A DNA stretch of 64,000 bases from Lepiota brunneoincarnata (taxonomy: Eukaryota > Basidiomycota > Agaricomycetes > Agaricales > Agaricaceae): positions 682,001 through 746,000 of the forward strand of contig JAEBUN010000017.1 of the NCBI GenBank assembly GCA_023014365.1. Reading direction: 5' to 3'. Under the pieces are notes generated by a model that worked only from the letters and a program-made list of their open reading frames with translations, had not been told where the DNA came from and ran no database searches. The position numbers and the translations under genes are program-made. Position 1 is the first letter of the stretch, and every line of letters starts with the position of its first letter. Of the stretch, positions 56,404 to 64,000 are shown in pieces.

Positions 56404-58862
56404 ATGGGCTCGGACTCAACTCTGGAAATGGCCGAGGTTCGGGGGAAGCCCAAAAGGAGTCTATTACCTTCTACGCCTTTCCGCCATGCAGCGCCGTCAG
56501 CGCCCTGGCCCTGGGTCGACATTGATGATGGTAAGTAGGACCTGTCTATGTGAAAGGCAACCGCTGGAAAAATCCGCACAACTTCTGTTTCTGACGTCCG
56601 AAGCAGAGATCAATAGTGAGCAGAAGAAACTCATGGATGGAGGTGCCCCGCCCATTCCCGAGCTTTGCGATCATAAGCAGTGCGATAATTGTTGGCGAGC
56701 ATATCCCGAGTCGAGGTTCCCCAACTGGACATCCGCCCAGGTGAAAAAGAGTAGAATCACGGACGCTATCGAGCGTATACAAGACGGATCGTGCATTTGT
56801 CATCACGTTGATGTGGATGTGAACGGGTTGTTCAGGGATTCGGATAAGGTGATCGCTGAGGCGAACAAGGAGAAGGAAACCTGGAAAACCTTTTTGGAGG
56901 TCCAGGTGAGTACTGGAGTGCATACCAAAGAATTTCCGTCGCAAACCTTCCTTTCACAGCGTCCCCCCTGGTCGAGGACCAGGGCTATGTTCATTGAAAA
57001 TTTATCTGGCCCGGTGCTGCAAATGCTGGGAACCAAGTACGGAGTGCCTTATATATATATCCTCAGTGTCCTCATGCTCACACCTTGCCTCGTGGCCTGT
57101 CATAGATACAATATAGAACCATTCTTCTTTTCCTCATCATTGAACTGGATACCATCACGATTCCAGGAGGATATGCACCCCGGAGTTGGAGATCGTGAGC
57201 TTACACCCCCTTGCAACGTACCTCGCTTGCTCACTATCTTCTGCCACAGATATTACAATTACACTCACATTCCTACGTTCAGTCTCCGACCAAAAAATGC
57301 CGGATCACAAAGCGGCTACACGACCTTACTCGGGCCGCATGAACCCATCAGCTGTATCCGTCTCTTCCACCAAATCTGGGGGAACCCCTGAGTCTACACT
57401 TTGTGAGCGGTTAAACGGCTCTGAGCTTGTCCTTGGTATCTGATAGGTATTAGTCGAAGAATCAATTGACACCAAGGCGCCTTTGAAGCTTCGATATAGT
57501 ACGCTGTTCCCTATCTACTATCGCACCAAACTAAACTGTGAACATATTCAAACAGATAAGCGATACCTCTGCTTGGATTTACTCTCCGTCCATCTGATAC
57601 GGAATATCGATGGAAACACCATCATATCCTATCACCCCAACCTGGACCTGCCAACAACGGAAGCTAGCGAGCTTCACGAAAGAATCCGCTTTGCAGGTGG
57701 GTTGCCATGATAGGATAACGTGTGCTCGTGAACCAGCTGACGTCGCCTTTGCAGGTCAAAGCGTCTACTGGCAAAAGATGTTCCAAGAATCTAGCGATCC
57801 TACACTTCTCCTACTGACGTTCCTCTGGCATGCGATGTACTCATGGGATCAGGCCTTGGAACACTTGTATAATCATATCTGCCAAATGGTTCGTGTCATA
57901 CCCGGGGCTCTGATAGTCGTTTCTTCCTTATCATTACCGCTCTCAGGAATCCAAAGTCATTGAGACAGGACGATGGAAGATCACACAAGACTTGCATATC
58001 ATCCGTGCACATCAGCTCTTCTACGCGTCCCTCCTGGGTGATTTCAAGAAAAGCGTTAAATTTATCCGGGGGACGACAAACCCGGCCATGTCATCCTCCC
58101 GTATTAACGAGGAAGACAGAAAACTCAGCAGGAGGTTCCTGGAGAGAGAATGTGATAATTTGAGTCACGAGATTGATAGGCTGATCAACGACTTGATGAT
58201 GCAGGAGAGGCGGCTAAGAATGTTATGAACTTGGTTCGTTGCTTTATAGCTTTCTCCCACCCTCGTGGTACCATGGAAAATCGCTCATAGGACATTACTG
58301 GTTCACAGGTCTTCAGCAGCGTTAATATTTCGGATAGCAAATTGATGAGGAGTATGACGGAAGCGGCTATGAGGGACAGCGCGGCTGTATGTTTCCACCC
58401 CTACGAATATATTTATCGTTACGCTGACCACGCCAATAGATGAAGCAAATCGCTTACCTTACTATGGTCTTCCTCCCCGCATCCTTCGTTGCTGTAAGCA
58501 AACAACTACAAGTTATTTCCCCTTCTGTCCCATCTTGATGTTTTTTTTTTCTCTCTAGGGTCTATTTGGAATGAACGTCCACGAAATCCAACCCGACACG
58601 AAAGCTAGCATCCCCTTATTACGTCGCCTTCGCTGTCCCCCTCACTGCACTTACCGTTTGGATTATCATTGCATTCCAAAGTCGATACCTGTTACAAGAC
58701 ATGCCATTCTTCCACCGCCTCGGGTGGCCCTGGCACTTGATGCAAAACTACTTGAACCGAAACAACAAAAAAGAGGAACAAAGGCAAAGGGTGATGGACA
58801 GAACGCTCAAAGATGATCACGATGAGGATATGGAGCTCAGGCCGAACGACAGTCACGCTTGA
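56404..58862 (+). CDS. CorA-like Mg2+ transporter protein, copy 2
   Basis: Same exon plan as copy 1: 56404-56530, 56607-56905, 56960-57036, 57106-57194, from 57250 to the GMN exon at about 58561-58862. Visible segments: HAAPSAPWPWVDIDD, LCDHKQCDNCWRAYPESRFP, ENLSGPVLQMLGTKYNIEPF, LLTFLWHAMYSWDQALEHLY, TM1 IAYLTMVFLPASFVA, GLFGMN, TM2 ALTVWIIIAFQSRYL, then a charged tail ending RPNDSHA. Exons 3 and 4 have exactly the lengths of copy 1 (77 and 89 nt), so this is a tandem duplicate. Two single-base breaks occur: one base missing near 58211-58218 (before NVMNLVFSS) and one extra near 58612-58618 (after KASIP). Mg2+ transport is inferred from the GMN motif. The gene may be functional if the breaks are consensus errors. 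Confidence 0.85.
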
Positions 58863-59033
58863 TGACTTTGGGAACCCTCGATGCCTATTCAAAACGACGC
58901 TGTTCACGATCTTCTACGACTACATTTCTTTGGACTACAATTCTTTTTCTGATATGCTTACGAGTGTAACTAACTCAGATAAATTTTATCTTTCGTGCAT
59001 AGAATCACGCTCCACCCAACCCCGGAATTATCA

Positions 59034-62000
59034 CTATAACCTCATAACGGGGAACTCACTAATCCTCAGCTTCGTGCTCTGCGTGAAAAGAAAAAAAATC
59101 AGCGAATCAGATTACGTGAGAAGCGCAAAGTACTCACGCCGAAGGGGGTAAGCGTCAACGTCTTGTTTTGCCCGGTACAAGCAGGGTTCGTCGGAGGAGG
59201 CGCAGCAAAGGTATCACCGGCAGTGGCCCAGCTGATCGGACACGCTGTGACGGTCATAGTCACAGGCGACTTGCCCTGTATCGAAGACCGGGCTGGGGAG
59301 CGAAGTAGGTGAAGTGGTGTGGAACTGAAGCGTCTTGGGATCGATGGCGAATTGCCAAGGTGCAGTGGCGTCAAACTCGAGGTCGACTGCGAGAGGTTGT
59401 TGAGAGTTCCTCGTGAGAACTTTCTGGCTTCTGGGAACTGGAAGGGTTGTGTGTTTCAGGTTTGGGGGGGGGCATGTGAGTTTAATTTTCGTTTGGCTTA
59501 CTGTCAAAGGCAAAGTTGAATGGTCCACGATGAACAGCGATCGATCCATGAGGGCGGCTTTCTATTCAAACATGAGCTCGCGGGCCCGCCTGTTGATATG
59601 TGACACATACCAGTAGTAATAGGTGCCGGCAGATTGAGGACAAGCTTGGTCGTTCCGGCAGGGACGGAGACCGAATGCAAGCCATTGGTCGGGCGGACTG
59701 CGGTGGCCTGACCCCCATTGACAGCAATTGTGCCCCCAACCACCCAGCTTGGGATCCGAACAAGGTATGTGAAAGCGCTAGTTGCAGTGATGGTAGTCGT
59801 AAGGGTATCACTGAACGGATAGACCGTGTTGACATTGACAGTGACACGATTCCCTGCAATCGTGGGATTGAGCAATCAGGGTGAACTTGGAGCCACTGAC
59901 AGCGACAAAAACCTTACCTGATGCTAGGGTGGTCGTGGTCGAGAATGGACCAAGGTACAAGTGCACCAGTGATTTCTGGTCGGGGGTCGTTAAGAATGCA
60001 TTCGAGATGAATTTGGGTAGCCCCTGAGGGAAATTGACGGTGCAGCAGCTGGGAAATAACGTTAATAAGATGCCGAGTCTCAGAAGACCGAGCTGCCTAC
60101 GGGTAGTTTGGTTCCAACCCGAAGACGTTCGAATAGGGGCTAATAATGCTCTCTCATTCATGTGCTATTTTTCACCACTCATCGTTGTTACTCACCCGTC
60201 GTTCGGGAATGGGTTTCTAATGAAAGGCGTATAGAGTGAATTATAGAGCACGTGAAAAGCAACGGAGATTCCACATACGGATTCATGTTCTTTGAACCAA
60301 TTTGATTCTGTTGCTGCAAATACTGCCGGCTCCACATATCTGCATGGGCGAATTCAGTATACGGTTGTCGACCAGAGCGTGTTGAATTACCTCCAGTCAT
60401 CGTAGCAAAGAAGGCATTGTATGCTATCCGTTCCACCTATCAGGCTATCAGAGAAAGTTCTGGACAGAGAGGTACCTCTGAATCTTACCCTATCAGCGAA
60501 TTTGGGATCTCCGATAACTTGGTAGAGGAACGATCCACTTGGGGCTTCCAATCAATCGCCAATCAAGTAATGAATAGTGAGATCAAGAGACGCACGAGAA
60601 CATCGTTTCCTGATTGACATCGTAAGTCTAGAGAAGGATGATGAGCATAAGGATGATCAGACGCACCACAACAAGGCAGAATTCAGTTCTGAAATCAGGT
60701 GGTGAGTAATTGTGTCAAGGCCTGATACCGAAACAAAATCATTACCCTCGAACGGCTTCCAAGCCAGCCAAATATTCGTCTGCAGCGTAGATTCCCGAAG
60801 GCCTACCATGGTACTGGAATAGCATATCCCACCCCTTGCTCGCGGTATCAAGATCTGTGCTTGTTGTCTGAGGGTTTGAGCCTTTGAGTGGGCCACAAAA
60901 ACTCACCGGATTGGTTGTGGGTGAAACGGTACGTAGCAGGAAGTGCCTTGAGGCCTTCTGCCATGTTCACACCATGCCACTGACACAGCTGATAAGCCAA
61001 AGCCTCATCCAATAGTATAAGATATTGCTCACAGTCAGTGGAAGATTAAACGGGTTCTGCAACAAATTTTATTAACAGATTCTATGTTCTTAGCAAGCGC
61101 CTTACCTGTGTGTGTTCAACTGATGACGCGGTTAGTGATCAGGGACGATAGTTCGCAGCCTAAGGTGTATCTCACCGGCTGTCGTTGGGAAGAACTAAAC
61201 AAAATCGTGCATCAGTAAGGTCCAGAGAATCCAGGAGTTGCATTGTTACCTCCTGGGAGAAGACTTTCTCCCAAGGAACACCAGTGAACTTCAACCGCTG
61301 CATAGTGTCGATCAACAGGGCTTCCTTCCCGTTCGGGTGGAAGTCATATAGCCTAGACAAAGTTTCTAGCGGACCATTTTCGCAGACCAAAGAGACCTGT
61401 TACCATTGCAGCGTGATGACAAAGTCCTCCCAACGAGTTTGGGTCCATGCCTCGACACCCTGGCCATTATTCTTGAGCATGGTGTTGGCCAAGGCAACAA
61501 ATTTGTGAAGTGCAGTGACGACCCGGTCAGTCAACTCGGGATGAACTTCGGTCATCCCGATCGCTCCGAAGAAGAACGGGTATCTATTCTCGTCTTGTAT
61601 CAGGCTTGGGAAAAGCTTTTGGGGGATAAATTGCTGACCTTCCCCAGAGAAAACGAGGCTTGGATGTACCGACTTCGGGTCCGAGCCAACCAGTGGAATC
61701 CTGGTGCGTCAACACATAGTCGAGGAAATCGGCCGTCTTCTGGTTAATAACGGCGTGATTGGTCAGGACGCCACCTGGAACCATTGCATTCTACGGAGAT
61801 TATCTGGTCATTATGGTGCCAAGGAACACAGGGTCAGATTACGAACAAACCAGTAGCTCCCAGCTTTGATTCATTATTGAGCGATCGACGTCCATAAAGC
61901 AATTGAACTCAAATATACTTACCTTCTTCCAAATTAGAATATGCTGAGGTACCGCCAACCCAATCAGTCTTTGCGACGCTATCGTTTCGGGTTAGTTTAT

Positions 62001-62331
62001 GACCATCTCCATGTCCTTGCTCACTTACTAATTATAGAATTCGTGCTCGTGGCCCGCAAGACCGCTCATTTGTAAATTGAGCTGCGCATTACAGTCAACC
62101 ATCCTTCTCGCAAGTGAGAGCCAATAATCCCTTACCTGATCCGTCAACCATCCTGCGGGTCTAATCTGACCAAGAGGCAAAGTCAAGAACTTCTTCGGAG
62201 CAACTGTTGGCAGTGCACAAAGTCAACAGCAGAAGCATCGCGAGAGGGAAAATCGACTGACGTCCAGTCTGTCCTTCCGCCAAAAGCCACGTCCCAGACA
62301 GGACCAACAACCGCAATACAGGTAAATACAT
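59034..62331 (-). CDS. Secreted GH127-type beta-L-arabinofuranosidase (DUF1680)
   Basis: It starts at 62331 with a signal peptide (MYLPVLRLLVLSGTWLLAEG). About fifteen exons follow; the last ends STKLRISEFPV...L at 59034. Diagnostic order for the family: LTLPLGQIRPAGWLTDQ, LQMSGLAGHEHEFYNY, GSYWFNAMVPGGVL, YPFFFGAIGMTEVHPELTDR, TRWEDFVITLQW, then GIYAADEYLAGLEAVRG, DMWSRQYLQQQNQIG, the Cys-Cys motif CCTVNFPQGLPKF (about 60055-60010, the zinc/cysteine site of GH127 enzymes), and C-terminal beta domains. It would hydrolyse L-arabinofuranosyl groups of plant cell-wall polymers or glycoproteins outside the cell. Codons before EALAYQLCQWHG need one more G near 61009-61010, so one base appears to be missing. 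The splice near 60880-60900 is unresolved. It is convergent with CorA copy 2; stops are only 172 nt apart. Confidence 0.85.
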
Positions 62332-63178
62332 TGGTGATGAGATGTTTAACCACTACAGCGGGCAATATGGTTGGATCCGTGACGAACACCCACAGCAGTA
62401 TAAATACTAGAACTTCCTGGCGGGCCGGCGGCTGATACTGGATACCCTTGTGACCGTTATGTTGGAGGTACAAAAATATCACGTCTCTGGTTTGGCAGTC
62501 GCGGAAGTAACGGATTCATATACGTCGAGATTGTCACCGAAGCGTTCACAAGTACATCGGGGGTTGATGCAGCATGAGCAGAATGGCTGGTGGGGGCTTC
62601 TAAGCCGCATGGTGGTGGTGCCCTGCTGACCATGCCCTTGGTGAACTGATGCAAGTGAGAACCTTCGTATGTCCGCGCATAGATGGACATGGAGGAGTTC
62701 AGGACTTCGCGAAGCTCGAGAGAGAGAAATGGGTGTCCGCTCATACAGCGATATTTGAGGCAGATGAAAATTCCACCAATTGCCCCCAAGGGTACTTAGG
62801 ACAGACCGTCCCCCCGTTTCGCCAACCTGAGAGTGCGAAGGAGTCTAACCCACTAAGTTGACCCCACCATATCTGTGGAGTTGGTGAGGTCAAACCTCGG
62901 ATCCGTTCCTTAGAAGCACGGACATTAGGACACCTTCTGAACATATGATGGGTTGGTGGGAATTGAAGCACTGAGAAGTGCATGCTTGGCAGTGGTAGGG
63001 AGGCCCGGGAACACCCTTTTGTGGGTTCTGAGGTGGCTTTCAATCCGGAAGAAATATGGTTCTCCTTGGTGAAGGGCATGATGATCGACAGTTTAAAGAC
63101 CGAGATTCCGTTTGTCATTCATCATTCGGGGTCACGTGTGACGTGATCCGTATCGATCATGAGACGCGTATCTCATTG
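62332..63178. other. Promoter side of GH127, no supported gene
   Basis: Minus-strand frames at 62457-62789 and 62741-63118 lack domains. Plus-strand frame 63056-63298 leads into the repeat-family copy. Confidence 0.45.
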
Positions 63179-64000
63179 CACACCATGCCCGAGAACAAGC
63201 GTCACATAACGAAGGTCTCGGAGGCCGTTCGATCTCCTCCTTATAACAAAATTCAGAGATCCTTGGAGATAAGGATGGCGCCACTCATCAGGCTCTAGAG
63301 ACTGTTCCAGACGATTTGGATGCGCCACCCAACAGGCTTTAGATACCCGCGTCGTTGATCGCGTCGATGAGAACGCTGGCTATGACAGAGATGAAGAGCT
63401 TAACCCCAACAAATGTTGTCTTCTCCTCATGGCTATTGTTAAAGAATCAGACGGGATGCTCGATTGTGATGTGAAGAAGGCAAAGGCGCTTCTACACGAT
63501 TTCCCGGAGTTGGTTTATATCGTCAAAGCGGCGTGGCGGAAGCAGGGGTTTACAGACATTCGGAACTTGGGTGCGTCCTCATCAAACCCCCAATCTTCTC
63601 ATTTCTGATTCTACACACAGCGATCTTGCGACAGCACACTGACCACGCCCAAACTCGCGCAATCGATCTGACAAGTCCGCGTTTGTTGATATCCTTGCAG
63701 ATTTGGAGGCTGTCCCAGATGATTTATCAGCTACCGCTCATGATGTTTTAGATAACCGCGTCATCGAGGCTACCCGCCATGCCAGGAATGGGGAGCCAGA
63801 TCCCACCGGCATTCTTCTCCTCAGTTGTTCAGGAGTCGGACGGAATACTTGACTGCGATGTATCAAAGGCAATGCAGCTTCTAGCTGATAGTCCACGGTT
63901 GGTCAATATGATCAAGCAGCATGGCGGCAACAGAGCTTTAAGAACGTCCGGAATCCGAGTACATATTCAGAATGGCTACAACTCTGGCTCTTATCTCTGA
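63179..64000 (+). pseudogene. Unknown repeat-family gene, two units, runs off the window
   Basis: The plus strand carries at least two related units. Unit one (about 63184-63572): MPENKRHITKVSEAVRSPPY, GATHQALETVPDDLD, then ESDGMLDCDVKKAKALLHDF and KAAWRKQGFTDIRNL ending at a good donor (GGTGCGT). Unit two (about 63690-64000): DLEAVPDDLSATAHDVLDNR, GEPDPTGILLLS, a one-base frame change near 63818-63824, then VVQESDGILDCDVSKAMQLL and ADSPRLVNMIKQHGG. Similarity between units is clear at the protein level although frames are broken in several places. I do not recognise the family. The closest relative in the window is the fragment at 9501-9780. The gene may continue to the right; its state (active with introns, or decayed) is not decidable here. 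Confidence 0.55.

Noticed and set aside
56292..56525. Upstream ATG at 56292 as the start of CorA-like copy 2
   Set aside because: It is in a different frame, only 14 nt past the TATA element, and cannot be joined in phase to the conserved N-terminus.
1..64000. CRISPR arrays, rRNA genes, bacterial operon or prophage signals
   Set aside because: No regularly spaced direct repeats with unique spacers, no rRNA-like sequence, and spliced eukaryotic genes throughout.

Overview
The window looks like nuclear DNA of an agaricomycete (mushroom-forming basidiomycete). Genes are packed on both strands and cut by many short GT-AG introns, mostly about 45-75 nt. Several families are typical of that class: a 4-helix/NB-ARC/TPR NLR-like protein, BAH-PHD proteins, AIG1-like GTPases with a 'TGLE' G4 motif, small secreted proteins, and CorA-like proteins with an N-terminal Cys motif. 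I resolved most exon chains by hand and tested them by phase arithmetic: exon lengths must sum to a multiple of three.

Layout, left to right. 1-4.3 kb: no confident gene. 4.3-6.6 kb: two tandem minus-strand GTPases. 8.7-9.2 kb: a secreted beta/gamma-crystallin-like protein. 9.5-9.8 kb: a decayed copy of an unknown repeat family, beside a near-perfect 24-bp hairpin. 12.5-14.6 kb: mitochondrial NADP-isocitrate dehydrogenase. 15.4-17.3 kb: the ribosome-biogenesis WD40 protein SOF1/DCAF13. 18.0-21.7 kb: a multi-pass membrane protein with a huge disordered tail. 22.6 kb: a probable small secreted protein. 24.9-27.6 kb: a BAH-PHD chromatin protein, divergent from a YOP1/REEP-type ER-shaping protein (27.7-28.8 kb). 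29.1-33.8 kb: a poly-Q Zn2Cys6 transcription factor. 35.0-36.0 kb: an uncharacterised MGRWTQYDE protein. 37.5-40.8 kb: an F-box/WD40 protein. 41.6-45.0 kb: a broken NLR-like gene with a 120-bp TPR array. 47.8-49.0 kb: a lipase. 50.3-52.1 kb: an ArsB/NhaD-type anion transporter. 52.6-58.9 kb: two tandem CorA-like genes. 59.0-62.3 kb: a secreted GH127 beta-L-arabinofuranosidase. 63.2-64.0 kb: more copies of the 9.5-kb repeat family, running off the edge.

The core metabolic and housekeeping genes (IDP1, SOF1, YOP1-like, BAH-PHD, F-box/WD40) show no operon-like relationship. They sit among lineage-specific accessory genes: GTPases, NLR, secreted proteins and the repeat family. The most notable observations are a probable 2-nt microexon in the first CorA-like gene, start codons placed in 4-7-nt first coding exons in three unrelated genes, recurrent single-base frameshifts in otherwise intact conserved genes, a Walker A Lys-to-Glu change in the broken NLR, and the undescribed repeat family at both ends of the window.
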